Counted from the first letter of the stretch, positions 21,346-29,323 are shown. The stretch: DNA of 64,000 nt from Pseudoflavonifractor phocaeensis (GCF_021531815.1 NZ_JADYUM010000013.1:1-64000); one strand, 5' to 3'. Made by a program: numbers and translations. The notes: generated by a model from the letters alone, not told the origin.

Positions 21346-21460
21346 TGTTTCACAAGTATACGTCGAAAACAGGGGAATGTCAACCGTAAAAGTCGCAAAA
21401 ATGCAAGTTAAAAAACGAAAAATTCGTTTTCAGAAACGAAGCGCGGCACGGAGAACGGAC

Positions 21461-21586
21461 TCAGCCCTCATCCTTTTCAAAATGGGTCTTGTCCGCGCCG
21501 CACAGGGGGCAGACGTAATCGTCCGGCATGGGGCCTTCCTTGGCCTCGTCATAGATAAAGCCACACAGGTCGCAAACATACTTCAT
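21461..21586 (-). CDS. Short rubredoxin
   Basis: 41 residues with two iron-binding CxxC knuckles, CDLCG at residues 5-9 and CPLCG near residues 29-33. Classical rubredoxins have 52-54 residues; this one lacks the central GIxPGTxF stretch, as do rubredoxin domains at the ends of FprA and rubrerythrin. ATG 21586 follows AGGAGG with good spacing. It lies 46 bases after the FprA-type gene and probably supplies electrons to it or to related peroxide and oxygen reductases. Confidence 0.88.
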   Translation of the reverse strand: MKYVCDLCGFIYDEAKEGPMPDDYVCPLCGADKTHFEKDEG

Positions 21587-21632
21587 GATAGGTTCCTCCT
21601 TTTTATTTATTGTCTGATAAAATGTCTTGCCC

Positions 21633-22988
21633 TTAGGCCAGAGGCTCGAAATCGCTGGCGGGGCGGCGGCAGATGGGGCAGGTGAAGTCGGCGGGCAGGG
21701 TATCGGATTCATAGATAAAGCCGCAGATCTTGCAGACGAAGCCGCGGGGCTTGGCCGCCGGGGCCGCTTCCTGGGGCTGGGCGGGGGCCTCGCCCTTGAC
21801 CGAGGCGGCCAGAGTCTGGGCCAGGGCCTCCAGCTCCGCCTCCTGGCCGGGGGCCAGGGCGGATTTCAGGGTCACGGGGGCCTCCAGGATCTGAGTGTTC
21901 TTCAGCTCGCCCAGGATCTGTGCCATCAGCTTGCCGCTGGCGGGGGCCCAGGAGCCGTTCTGGATCAGGGCGACGGTGCGGTTCTGGAGGTTATGGTGGG
22001 CCACGTCCCGGAGCAGATTCTCCATGGTGACGAAAATGCCGTTGTTATAGGTGGTGGAGGCGAAGACGATGTGGCTGTATTTGAAGGTCTCAGACAGCAC
22101 ATAGGAGTAGTGGGTGATGGACACGTCGTACATCTCCACGGGGATGCCCAGCTCGGCCAGCCGGCAGGCCAGGATGTTGGCGGCGGTTTCGGTGCCGCCG
22201 TAGACAGAGGCGAAGGGGATCAGCACGCCCTGGACCTCGGGCTCGTAGGCGGCCCACTTGGCGTATTTGCCGATGATGTAGTCCAGGTCCTTGCGCCACA
22301 CCGGACCATGGAGGGGGCAGATCATCCGGATGTCCAGCCCGGCGGCTTTCTGCAGCAGAGCAGACACCTGGGGGCCGTATTTGCCCACGATGTTGGTGTA
22401 GTAGCGCCGGGCCTCGTCCAGCCAGTCGTGGTCAAAGTCCACCTCGTCGGCAAACAGCACGCCGTTCAGGGCGCCGAAGGTGCCGAAGGCGTCGGCGGAG
22501 AACAGGATCTTGTCGGTGGAGTCGTAGCTGACCATGACCTCGGGCCAGTGGACCATGGGGGCGTTGACAAAGGTGAAGTGGTGGCGGCCCGTGTCAATGA
22601 CGTCGCCCTCCTTGACCAGAATGGCGCCCTTGGGATCGGTGCAGTGGAACTGGCGGATCATGTTCACGGCCTTGCCGTTGCACACGATGGTTGCCTCGGG
22701 GTGGCGGATCATCAGGTCGCCCAGGGTGGCGGCGTGGTCGGGCTCCATGTGGTGGACAAAGACGTAGTCCAGCTTCCGGCCGTCCAGGGCGTATTCCAGG
22801 TTCTCGAAGAATTGGGTCTGAACCGCCCGGTCCACCGTGTCGAACAGGACGGTCTTTTCGTCCAGCAGCAGATAGGAGTTGAAGGACATCCCACGGGGGA
22901 CGGGATGGGTGGCCTCAAAGTAGGCGTGCTGGCGGTCGTTGGCGCCGATCCAGACCAGATCGTCGGTCACCTTTCGTACACAATACAT
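21633..22988 (-). CDS. FprA-type flavodiiron protein with C-terminal rubredoxin domain
   Basis: 451 residues. The N-terminal metallo-beta-lactamase-like domain carries the diiron ligand motif HxExDH ([11 protein letters not shown] near residue 80). A flavodoxin domain with [12 protein letters not shown] lies near residues 255-265, then a Pro/Ala linker, then a short rubredoxin domain with CKICG and CPIC. Flavodiiron proteins reduce oxygen or nitric oxide with electrons from rubredoxin. The fused rubredoxin plus the separate one downstream make an efficient short chain. ATG 22988 was chosen because GAGG lies upstream and the family starts here; upstream in-frame codons run into the promoter region. 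Confidence 0.9.
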   Translation of the reverse strand: MYCVRKVTDDLVWIGANDRQHAYFEATHPVPRGMSFNSYLLLDEKTVLFDTVDRAVQTQFFENLEYALDGRKLDYVFVHHMEPDHAATLGDLMIRHPEATIVCNGKAVNMIRQFHCTDPKGAILVKEGDVIDTGRHHFTFVNAPMVHWPEVMVSYDSTDKILFSADAFGTFGALNGVLFADEVDFDHDWLDEARRYYTNIVGKYGPQVSALLQKAAGLDIRMICPLHGPVWRKDLDYIIGKYAKWAAYEPEVQGVLIPFASVYGGTETAANILACRLAELGIPVEMYDVSITHYSYVLSETFKYSHIVFASTTYNNGIFVTMENLLRDVAHHNLQNRTVALIQNGSWAPASGKLMAQILGELKNTQILEAPVTLKSALAPGQEAELEALAQTLAASVKGEAPAQPQEAAPAAKPRGFVCKICGFIYESDTLPADFTCPICRRPASDFEPLA

Positions 22989-23116
22989 GGTAAAGACCTC
23001 ACTTTCGGGCTGTGGAATTTTATCGTGGAACAGCATATCATATTTTCCGCAAAAAAGATAGGGGGATACACATTTTTTAACTGCGGCCCCAAAGAGCGGA
23101 TTTCCGGAAAAGGCCG

Positions 23117-23145
23117 TTGAAAAACGGTCCGGCATACCGTATAAT
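23117..23145 (+). promoter_or_regulatory. SigA-type promoter for trmD
   Basis: TTGAAA at 23117-23122 and TATAAT at 23140-23145 with a 17-base spacer, 70 bases before the trmD start. Confidence 0.8.
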
Positions 23146-23215
23146 ACTATCTGCTGCACCGGCCGGCGGCTGGTGTCAGGATGAATGACAAATCGAAACA
23201 GGAGAGAGTCCGACC

Positions 23216-23968
23216 ATGTACCGTATCGATATTATGACTCTGTTCCCCGACGTGGTGGGGGATATGTTGTGTGAGTCCGTCCTGGGCCGGGGACAGGAGC
23301 GGGGCTACATCCGCATCGAGTGCCACCAGATCCGGGACTACACCCTGAACAAGCAGAAGCAGGTGGACGACTATCCCTACGGCGGCGGCCGGGGGGCGGT
23401 GATGCAGGCCGACCCGCTCTACCAGTGCTGGAAGCACATCTGCGACGAGGCGGGGGAGCGGCTCCACACCATCTACATGTCCCCGGCGGGCAAGACCTTC
23501 TGCCAGGCGGACGCCCGGCGGCTGAAGGAGGACTACGACCGGATCATCCTGGTCTGCGGCCACTATGAGGGCATCGACGAGCGCTTCATCGAGGAGTGTG
23601 TGGACGAGGAGATCTCCATCGGGGACTTTGTCATGACCGGGGGGGAGATCCCCGCCATGGCGGTGGCCGACGCGGTGTGCCGCCTGGTCCCCGGGGTGCT
23701 GTCCGACCCCTCCTGCTATGAAAATGAGAGCCACTGGAACGGCATGCTGGAGGCCCCCCAGTACTCCCGGCCGGAGGTGTGGCACGGCCGGGCGGTGCCC
23801 CCCATCCTCCTGTCCGGCCACCACGCCAACGTGGAGAAATGGCGGCGGAAGCAGTCTATCCTGCGCACCCGCCAGCGCCGCCCCGACCTGTACGCGAAGC
23901 TGGACCTGTCCTCCAAGGCGGATCAAAAGCTGCTGAAGGAGCTGGAGCAGGAGGCGGGGGAGGAGTGA
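23216..23968 (+). CDS. trmD: tRNA (guanine-37-N1)-methyltransferase
   Basis: 250 residues, full length. TrmD methylates G37 of tRNAs next to the anticodon, using S-adenosylmethionine, and prevents +1 frameshifting. The SPOUT knot is visible: LVCGHYEGIDERF near residue 110, then EISIGDFVMTGGE near residue 131, followed by the conserved C-terminal helical domain. ATG 23216 follows CAGGAGAG. In most bacteria trmD is in rpsP-rimM-trmD-rplS; here it stands alone with its own promoter. Confidence 0.96.
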   Translation: MYRIDIMTLFPDVVGDMLCESVLGRGQERGYIRIECHQIRDYTLNKQKQVDDYPYGGGRGAVMQADPLYQCWKHICDEAGERLHTIYMSPAGKTFCQADARRLKEDYDRIILVCGHYEGIDERFIEECVDEEISIGDFVMTGGEIPAMAVADAVCRLVPGVLSDPSCYENESHWNGMLEAPQYSRPEVWHGRAVPPILLSGHHANVEKWRRKQSILRTRQRRPDLYAKLDLSSKADQKLLKELEQEAGEE

Positions 23969-24000
23969 GCCCGCCGCGCCGGCAAACTGGGCATCCCAGA

Positions 24001-24024
24001 AGGCTTCCCCCTGTGGGGAAGCCT
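24001..24024 (+). terminator. Hairpin after trmD, part of a common intergenic repeat
   Basis: A perfect 10-bp stem AGGCTTCCCC/GGGGAAGCCT has a CTGT loop but no clear T-run. The CTTCCCCCTGTG core is shared with 63145-63156. It resembles intergenic repeats of gut Clostridia and may terminate trmD weakly. Confidence 0.5.
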
Positions 24025-24075
24025 GGCTTCAATCCCGGTTTATGAAACTCATCCCATGGGAATCGGCCGTTCCTC

Positions 24076-24104
24076 TTTACATATGGCGAAAAATGTGGTA
24101 AACT
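24076..24104 (+). promoter_or_regulatory. SigA-type promoter for degV
   Basis: TTTACA at 24076-24081 and TAAACT at 24099-24104 with a 17-base spacer. Confidence 0.65.
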
Positions 24105-24150
24105 AGTTGCAACAATCTGATTTTCAAAACCATGTTTGGAGATGAAACAC

Positions 24151-24987
24151 ATGAGTTTTAAAATTGTGGTGGACAGCTGCTGCGACCTGACGGCGCAGAT
24201 GCTGAAGGACCCCTGTTTTGTCCAGGTGCCCCTGACCATCCGCTCCAACGGCAGCACCTTTGTGGATGACGGGACCTTTGACCAGGCGGACCTGCTGTGG
24301 TCCATGCGGCAGAGCGAGGAGGCGCCTTCCACCTCCTGTCCCGCCCCCCAGAGCTATCTGGACGCCTACCGCTGCGGGGCGGAGGATGTGTATGTGGTCA
24401 CCCTCTCCGCATTGCTCAGCGGCTCCCACAACAGCGCCGAGCAGGCCCGCATCCTGCTGGAGGAGGAGGACCCCCAGGTAAACGTCCATGTGTTCAACTC
24501 CTGTTCCGCAGCCTCAGGAGAGGTGCTGATCGCCCTGAAGATCCGGGAACTGGCCCAGTCCGGGATGCCCTTTAAGCATGTGGTCCGGGAGATGGAGCAG
24601 TTCATCTACCGGATGAAGACCCTGTTCGTGCTGGAGAACCTGGAGAACCTGCGGAAAAACGGCCGCCTGACCAAGATGCAGGCCATCGTCACCGGCGCGC
24701 TGAAGATCAAACTCCTCTGCCACGCCACTCCCGAGGGGGAGATCGCCAAGCTGGGCCAGGCCCTGTCCGTCAAGCAGGCCCTGGGGAAGATGATCGAAAA
24801 GATAGCCTCCGATCCTGACCATGAGGGCCGCACCCTGGTCATCAGCCACTGCAACTGTCTGGATCGGGCCTTTCAGGTCAAGGCCCAGGTAGAGGCCAAG
24901 TGTAAGTCTGGGGAGATCCTTGTGGTGGAAGCCCGGGGCATTACCACGGTCTACGCCAATGACGGCGGTATCGTGGTGGCCTATTGA
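24151..24987 (+). CDS. DegV family fatty-acid-binding protein
   Basis: 278 residues. DegV/FakB proteins bind a fatty acid and present it to the kinase FakA, feeding exogenous or recycled fatty acids into phospholipid synthesis. The N-terminal DSCCDLT and the central LSGSHNSAEQA (lipid headgroup loops), plus the C-terminal domain with the NLRKNGRL segment, are typical. ATG 24151 follows TTGGAGATG; an in-frame ATG at 24136 overlaps that site. No fakA homologue is in the window. The gene is a single unit with its own promoter and terminator-like hairpin. Confidence 0.85.
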   Translation: MSFKIVVDSCCDLTAQMLKDPCFVQVPLTIRSNGSTFVDDGTFDQADLLWSMRQSEEAPSTSCPAPQSYLDAYRCGAEDVYVVTLSALLSGSHNSAEQARILLEEEDPQVNVHVFNSCSAASGEVLIALKIRELAQSGMPFKHVVREMEQFIYRMKTLFVLENLENLRKNGRLTKMQAIVTGALKIKLLCHATPEGEIAKLGQALSVKQALGKMIEKIASDPDHEGRTLVISHCNCLDRAFQVKAQVEAKCKSGEILVVEARGITTVYANDGGIVVAY

Positions 24988-25008
24988 CAAATTGGTCGGA
25001 ACGCGGTA

Positions 25009-25057
25009 AAAATAGGAGACAGCCGTTTCTGTTTGGGAGGCGGATGTCTCCTATTTT
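25009..25057 (+). terminator. Inverted repeat/terminator after degV
   Basis: Perfect 13-base arms AAAATAGGAGACA and TGTCTCCTATTTT with a 23-nt loop lie in the gap between degV and the HD gene. The right arm ends in a T-run. Confidence 0.55.
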
Positions 25058-25081
25058 CGACGCAACGGGGAGGATACCTCT

Positions 25082-25660
25082 ATGGCTATGACCAGACAGC
25101 AGGCCTGGGACCTGCTGACTCAGTATAATAAGGAAACCTTTCACCTGCGCCACGCCATCACTGTGGAGCATGTGATGGGCTGGTACGCGGACCAGTTGGG
25201 ATACGGGGCGGATAAGGAGTTTTGGTCCGTCGTGGGCCTGCTCCACGACCTGGATTTTGAACAGTGGCCCGAGGAGCACTGCAAAAAGTCCCAGGAGCTG
25301 ATGCGCCAGGCGGGAGTGGAGGAGTCCATCGTCCGCGCCACCGCCAGCCACGGCTGGGGCATCTGTGTGGACATCAAGCCGGAGCATGAGATGGAGAAGG
25401 CCCTCTTTGCCTCCGACGAGCTCACCGGTCTGATCGGAGCCGCCGCCCTCATGCGCCCTTCCAAGAGCGTGGCCGACATGGAGCTGAAATCCCTGAAAAA
25501 GAAGTTCAAGGATAAAAAGTTTGCCGCCGGCTGCTCCCGTGAGGTCATCTCCGACGGCGCGGCCCTCCTGGGCTGGGAGCTGGACAAGCTGCTGGACATG
25601 ACCCTGAAGGCCATGCAGGGGGAGGAGGACGCCATTGAGGAGGCTGTCCGTTCCATTTAA
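25082..25660 (+). CDS. HD domain phosphohydrolase-like protein
   Basis: 192 residues. The HD-domain metal ligands are visible: His in RHAITVEHV near residue 27, the HD pair in LLHDLDFEQW near residue 54, a later His in ASHGWGI near residue 92, and SDELTGLI near residue 120 (the conserved Asp). Members of this family (often annotated HDIG or hydrolase) are found next to nucleotide or lipid genes, but their substrate is unknown. ATG 25082 follows GGGGAGGA. The gene stands between the degV hairpin and the riboswitch leader. Confidence 0.75.
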   Translation: MAMTRQQAWDLLTQYNKETFHLRHAITVEHVMGWYADQLGYGADKEFWSVVGLLHDLDFEQWPEEHCKKSQELMRQAGVEESIVRATASHGWGICVDIKPEHEMEKALFASDELTGLIGAAALMRPSKSVADMELKSLKKKFKDKKFAAGCSREVISDGAALLGWELDKLLDMTLKAMQGEEDAIEEAVRSI

Positions 25661-25745
25661 GTCGAAAAGGAGCATAAACCCCCAGGAAATTTTCCGCTTT
25701 TTTCGGGGAAAATGTTCAGAAATGGAAAAGATCGCCTCGGCCTGC

Positions 25746-25775
25746 TTGACAAAGCCGCCGGCTGTGTGGTAACAT
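25746..25775 (+). promoter_or_regulatory. SigA-type promoter of the riboswitch transcript
   Basis: TTGACA at 25746-25751 and TAACAT at 25770-25775 with an 18-base spacer, directly before the structured leader. Confidence 0.7.
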
Positions 25776-25785
25776 CCGGTTACAA

Positions 25786-25920
25786 TAACAAAGGGGAGTA
25801 GTCGGCGCGTCTCCCACGGCGCGCGGCAGAGTCAACAAGCATGGCGGGCCTGATGAGCCCTGTCCTGGCTTTGCCTTAATTGACCAGACCTGCGTTCCGA
25901 AGGGAACGCAGGTTTTTTTC
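25786..25920 (+). ncRNA. yybP-ykoY-like (Mn2+) riboswitch leader with terminator
   Basis: The leader begins with AAAGGGGAGTAG, the hallmark 5' segment of the yybP-ykoY manganese riboswitch, and ends its aptamer with GACCAGACCT, close to the conserved 3' AAGACCT. Between them lie GTCAACA and several G/C hairpins. The 3' strand overlaps the left arm of a strong terminator at 25888-25919, giving a plausible switch: aptamer closure would favour read-through. The first pairing helix is imperfect and I could not run a covariance model. A different metal or Na+ riboswitch class is the alternative. Confidence 0.6.
25888..25919 (+). terminator. Riboswitch expression-platform terminator
   Basis: An 11-bp stem ACCTGCGTTCC/GGAACGCAGGT with a 4-nt loop is followed by seven T. 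It ends 81 bases before the decarboxylase start, so it must be bypassed for expression. Confidence 0.9.
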
Positions 25921-26000
25921 GTGATAGGGCGGAAAAAACCTGTGCGCCCGCAGATACTATATTGCAATTTTGCAATCGTTTGGAAAGGAAGCTGGGAAAC

Positions 26001-27146
26001 ATGGCATTTTTGTGGGAAGGACTGTTATCCATCACCTGGCAGCAGATGGTCATGTACGTGGTGGGAGGCCTGCTGATCTGGCTGGCCATCGAGAAGGGGT
26101 TTGAGCCGGCCTTGCTTATGCCCATGGGCTTCGGCGCCATTCTGGTCAACCTGCCCCTGTCCGGCGTGATCAACCAGTACAGCGAGGGACTGGGCAATAC
26201 CCCGGGCATCATCCAATGGCTCTTTGAGGTGGGCATCGAGGCCTCCGAGGCCATGCCCATCCTCCTGTTCATCGGCATCGGGGCCATGATCGACTTCGGT
26301 CCCCTGTTGGCCAACCCCAAGCTGTTCCTGTGCGGCGCCGCCGCCCAGGCCGGCATTTTCCTCACCATCCTCATTGCCGCCGCCCTGGGCTTCGACATGA
26401 AGGACGCGGCCTCCATCGGCATCATCGGCGCGGCGGACGGCCCCACCTCCATCCTGGTGTCCAAGACCCTGCACTCCAACTATGTGGGGGCCATCGCTGT
26501 GGCGGCCTACTCCTATATGGCCCTGGTGCCCATCATCCAGCCCTTCGCCATCAAGCTGGTCACCACCCAGAAGGACCGGGCCATGCGGATGCCCTACCGG
26601 GCCCAGGGAGTGTCCCGCCGGCTGCGCATCCTGTTCCCCATCATCGTCTCGGTCATCGCCGGCCTGGTGGCGCCCTCCTCCGTGGCTCTGGTGGGCTTCC
26701 TGATGTTCGGCAACCTGATCCGGGAGTGCGGCGTCCTCACCACCCTGTCCCAGACCGCCCAGAATGAGCTGGCCAACCTCATTACCCTGCTGCTGGGCAT
26801 CACCATCTCCTTCTCCATGAAGGCGGACGAGTTCGTCCGGCCCGAGACGCTGATGATCATGGGCCTGGGCCTGGTGGCCTTCGTGCTGGACTCGGTGGTG
26901 GGTGTGCTGTTCGTCAAGGTGCTGAACCTCTTTACCCCCAAGAACAAGATCAACCCCATGGTGGGGGCGGCAGGGATCTCCGCCTTCCCCATGTCCTCCC
27001 GGGTCATTGAGAAGCTGGGCCAGGAGGCCGACCCTCAGAACCATCTGCTGATGCACGCGGTGGCCGCCAATGTTTCCGGCCAGATCGCGTCCGTGGTCGC
27101 CGGCGGCGTGGTGCTCCAGTACTGCGCCACCCACCTGATCGGCTGA
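26001..27146 (+). CDS. Sodium-ion-translocating decarboxylase, beta subunit
   Basis: 381 residues, the membrane subunit of the OadB/GcdB/MmdB family, which couples decarboxylation of oxaloacetate, glutaconyl-CoA or methylmalonyl-CoA to Na+ export. It has about ten membrane segments and the conserved strings GAMIDFGPLLANP, GAADGPTSI (near residues 145-153, with the Asp used in Na+ coupling) and GAAGISAFPMSSRV. ATG 26001 is preceded by GGAAAGGAAG. A 42-residue gamma-like peptide follows. The alpha (carboxyltransferase/biotin) subunit is not in the window, so the acid used cannot be told. Control by the upstream riboswitch is unusual. Confidence 0.9.
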   Translation: MAFLWEGLLSITWQQMVMYVVGGLLIWLAIEKGFEPALLMPMGFGAILVNLPLSGVINQYSEGLGNTPGIIQWLFEVGIEASEAMPILLFIGIGAMIDFGPLLANPKLFLCGAAAQAGIFLTILIAAALGFDMKDAASIGIIGAADGPTSILVSKTLHSNYVGAIAVAAYSYMALVPIIQPFAIKLVTTQKDRAMRMPYRAQGVSRRLRILFPIIVSVIAGLVAPSSVALVGFLMFGNLIRECGVLTTLSQTAQNELANLITLLLGITISFSMKADEFVRPETLMIMGLGLVAFVLDSVVGVLFVKVLNLFTPKNKINPMVGAAGISAFPMSSRVIEKLGQEADPQNHLLMHAVAANVSGQIASVVAGGVVLQYCATHLIG

Positions 27147-27191
27147 GCCCAGGGGCCGGTCCGATTTGAGATTTGCAAAGGAGAGGCCAAT

Positions 27192-27320
27192 ATGAATATG
27201 ACAAACGTGTCTCAGGCGCTGGATATGATGGGCCAGGGTATGGCGGGTATCTTTGTGGTGTTGGGCGCCATCGCCCTGCTGGTGGCCCTGATGCAGAAGA
27301 TCGACAACAGGAAAAAATAA
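27192..27320 (+). CDS. OadG-like small membrane protein (decarboxylase gamma subunit)
   Basis: 42 residues with one central membrane helix (about residues 17-35, rich in Gly, Val, Ala and Leu) and a basic tail DNRKK. The pattern of short polar N-terminus, QALDMMGQGMAGIFVVLG and single helix is that of the gamma/delta chains that hold the biotin-dependent decarboxylase on its beta subunit. AAAGGAGAG precedes ATG 27192. It lies 45 bases after the beta-subunit gene and is surely co-transcribed. The gene is easily missed because of its size. Confidence 0.75.
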   Translation: MNMTNVSQALDMMGQGMAGIFVVLGAIALLVALMQKIDNRKK

Positions 27321-27384
27321 TGCTCCCATCGGCCGGCCGGTACGGCGATTGGAGCTGCGGGCAGAAACACGCCCCGAAAGCGAA

Positions 27385-27595
27385 ACGGCCGCCCGTTGGG
27401 CGGCCGTCAGCTTGCCGGTAAACCCTGATTCTTCAAGGGTTCGGAGGGAAGGATAGTTTGAAAGGGAACCGTCAGGGTTCCCTTTCTTTTCAATCAGTAC
27501 AAATTTGGAAACATTTTTGATGTTTTCAAATTTGCTCAGGCTGTCGAAAAGGATTTTTCGACAGCCTGACGGCCGCCCGTTGGGCGGCCGTTTTG
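27385..27595 (+). repeat. Cluster of five tandem hairpins flanked by a duplicated GC-rich hairpin
   Basis: The 316-bp gap 27321-27636 has no gene. It contains: the palindrome ACGGCCGCCC-GTT-GGGCGGCCGT at 27385-27407 and again identically at 27569-27591 (the second followed by TTTT); a terminator AAAGGGAACC/GGTTCCCTTT at 27461-27485 followed by CTTTTC; a 15-bp AT-rich stem at 27500-27534 with one mismatch; and a perfect 14-bp stem CAGGCTGTCGAAAA/TTTTCGACAGCCTG at 27537-27568. At least two act as terminators for the decarboxylase unit or the facing DUF6514 gene. The others are unexplained. Confidence 0.65.
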
Positions 27596-27636
27596 TTCTG
27601 GCATGGCAGGGGACTTGCGCAGTCTGCGCGCGCGGC

Positions 27637-27903
27637 TTACAGCCAGTCAGACACCACGTCGGCCAGTCCGGCGGGACCCACCTGGTGGTCCACCAGCAGG
27701 GTCATCAGTTCATCGATGCGCATGGCGCTGGTGGTGATGGAGGGGATGGCGGCGGATTCCCCGTGTTCCTCGGTGATGCGCACCCCGTAGTCCTCGCAGC
27801 AGAATCGGTCCGTCTCCACCAGGTCCACCGTCAGGTAGTAGTGGAACCGCCGGAGCCGTCCCAGGCTGTCCCCGCACTGACGGGCGGCGATCTCGATTTC
27901 CAT
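27637..27903 (-). CDS. DUF6514 family protein
   Basis: 88 residues, a small soluble protein of a family seen mainly in Clostridia. The sequence CEDYGVRITEEHGESA near residue 35 and the C-terminal region ending in LADVVSDWL are its recognisable parts. No catalytic motif is visible and no function is known. ATG 27903 follows AAGGAGGG. The upstream AT-rich stretch 27904-28092 contains TATAAT on the minus strand (27943-27948 region), but no convincing -35 box. It converges on the decarboxylase unit. Confidence 0.65.
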   Translation of the reverse strand: MEIEIAARQCGDSLGRLRRFHYYLTVDLVETDRFCCEDYGVRITEEHGESAAIPSITTSAMRIDELMTLLVDHQVGPAGLADVVSDWL

Positions 27904-28092
27904 GATATTGTGCCCTCCTTGTTTGTATTTTAATTTGGACACATTATATAGTATGTCCTTCGGGAGGGAAAGAAGAAAATATCGCAGGGAATCCCTTGTT
28001 TCGACCCGGTTCGGGGCGGAGAAGAGAAAACATGGGGGAGAGGCGTCGAAAAAACCCAGACGGTAGGGAAACATTTTTTTCGAAGAAGGCAT

Positions 28093-28127
28093 AAAAGCGG
28101 CTCCGCCGGTCAGACGAAGCCGCTTTT
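28093..28127 (-). terminator. Terminator of the radical SAM unit
   Basis: A stem AAAAGCGGCT/AGCCGCTTTT with a loop of about 14 nt ends in a TTTT run on the minus strand, just after the radical SAM stop at 28133. Confidence 0.7.
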
Positions 28128-28132
28128 GGTAT

Positions 28133-29020
28133 TCAGATCCCCCGGTTCAGGGTCTTTCTCAGGCGGATCTTGCCTGCCAGGGCCTGGTCGATGAGGGAGA
28201 GGAACTTCTCCCGGTCCTCGGGCAGGCCGCCCTTGAGGGGAAGGTAGTTGGAGGCGTGGTTGCTGGTGAAATGAAGGGGGTCCACGTCCAGGTGCTCAAT
28301 GAGCATCCGGCACTCCTCCAAAATGTGGTCGGGAGAGCAGACGGTGAACCGTCCGGCCAGCACGTCGTCCCCCAGAGGCGTCCCCTTGGCGGGGGCGAAG
28401 GTCATGGCGGACAGGTGCCGGGGCTTCATTTCGTTGATCATTTTGGCGGTGGAGAGGATATGCTCCTTCCAATCGCCCCCCTCGTTGTTGGCGCCGGTGA
28501 TGCCCAGAATGACGGTGACCCACAGGTCGATGCCCGCCTCCACCAGATTTTTGCCCGCCTGGAGCATCTGTTCAGCGGAGCAGCCCTTGTGGATGAACCG
28601 GAGCACCTGCTCGCTGCCGCTCTCCACACCCAGATAGGCCCGGGAGAGGCCGGCCTCGCGGAGGGCGCGCAGTTCCTTAGGGGTCTTGCTCAGGGTGCTG
28701 CGGGGCCCGGCATAGAGGGTCACCTTCTCCAGCCGGGGGAAGGTGTCGTACAGTTTATGGAGGATCTTCAGCAGCTCCTCCGTCTTGATGATGATGGCGT
28801 CTCCGTCCATGAGGAAGACCCGCTGGAGCCCTGGGCCGTAGTAGTCCCGGGCCATGTCGATGTCCTCCAGAATTTCGGCGGTGGGACGGATGCGGAACTT
28901 TTTCTCCTTGTACATCCCGCAGAAGGTGCACTGGTTGTTGGAGCAGCCGATGGTGCACTGGAGCAGATAGCTCTTCCACTCGCCCGGGGGGCGGTATAAT
29001 AGGTCGCTGTCGTATCGCAT
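28133..29020 (-). CDS. Radical SAM protein (Elp3/MiaB-like core)
   Basis: 295 residues. The N-terminal cysteine cluster CTIGCSNNQCTFC (near residues 22-34) supplies the three cysteines for the [4Fe-4S] cluster of radical SAM enzymes. GVESGSEQVL near residue 131 is the usual SAM-binding strand. The family has an Elp3-like core without extra domains. The substrate is unknown. It is downstream of the DUF951 gene and shares its strong promoter, with about 30 bases between them. A likely role is modification of a small molecule or RNA base, but no partner is evident. Confidence 0.85.
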   Translation of the reverse strand: MRYDSDLLYRPPGEWKSYLLQCTIGCSNNQCTFCGMYKEKKFRIRPTAEILEDIDMARDYYGPGLQRVFLMDGDAIIIKTEELLKILHKLYDTFPRLEKVTLYAGPRSTLSKTPKELRALREAGLSRAYLGVESGSEQVLRFIHKGCSAEQMLQAGKNLVEAGIDLWVTVILGITGANNEGGDWKEHILSTAKMINEMKPRHLSAMTFAPAKGTPLGDDVLAGRFTVCSPDHILEECRMLIEHLDVDPLHFTSNHASNYLPLKGGLPEDREKFLSLIDQALAGKIRLRKTLNRGI

Positions 29021-29052
29021 GGCATGTTTCCTTTCTTGGTTTTGGTCCGGGC

Positions 29053-29250
29053 TTATACTTCCACGGATTCCCCGTCCCGGAACACCTTGCGGATATTCTT
29101 TTCCGCCTTGCTCCGGGGGAGCATCACCTCATGGCCGCAGCCCTGGCAGCGCAGCTTGAAGTCCATCCCCACCCGCAGGACGAGCCACTCCTGACTGCCG
29201 CAGGGGTGGGGCTTTTTCATCTTTAACACGTCGTTCACATGGATGTCCAT
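29053..29250 (-). CDS. DUF951 domain protein
   Basis: 65 residues. The family motif HPCGSQEW near residue 15 and LRCQGCGHEVMLPRSKAEKN near residues 33-52 are seen. Cysteine pairs suggest a metal or nucleic-acid-binding knuckle. DUF951 (YyzM-like) proteins are conserved in Firmicutes with no known function. GGAAGGAGG precedes ATG 29250. It is the first gene of a two-gene transcript from a consensus promoter. Confidence 0.85.
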   Translation of the reverse strand: MDIHVNDVLKMKKPHPCGSQEWLVLRVGMDFKLRCQGCGHEVMLPRSKAEKNIRKVFRDGESVEV

Positions 29251-29294
29251 AGTTGGCCTCCTTCCCGGAGATCGATTGATGTATTAATTAATTT

Positions 29295-29323
29295 ATTATA
29301 TGTTCTGGAGGAAAAATTGTCAA
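29295..29323 (-). promoter_or_regulatory. Consensus SigA promoter for DUF951/radical SAM
   Basis: On the minus strand TTGACA (29318-29323) and TATAAT (29295-29300) match consensus exactly with a 17-base spacer. It is divergent to the mrnC promoter 24 bases away. Confidence 0.9.

Noticed and set aside
26025-27329. Open frame of 434 codons antisense to the decarboxylase beta gene
   Set aside because: Its composition (His/Gly/Asp/Gln) is the antisense of hydrophobic codons. The plus-strand gene is a clear family member.
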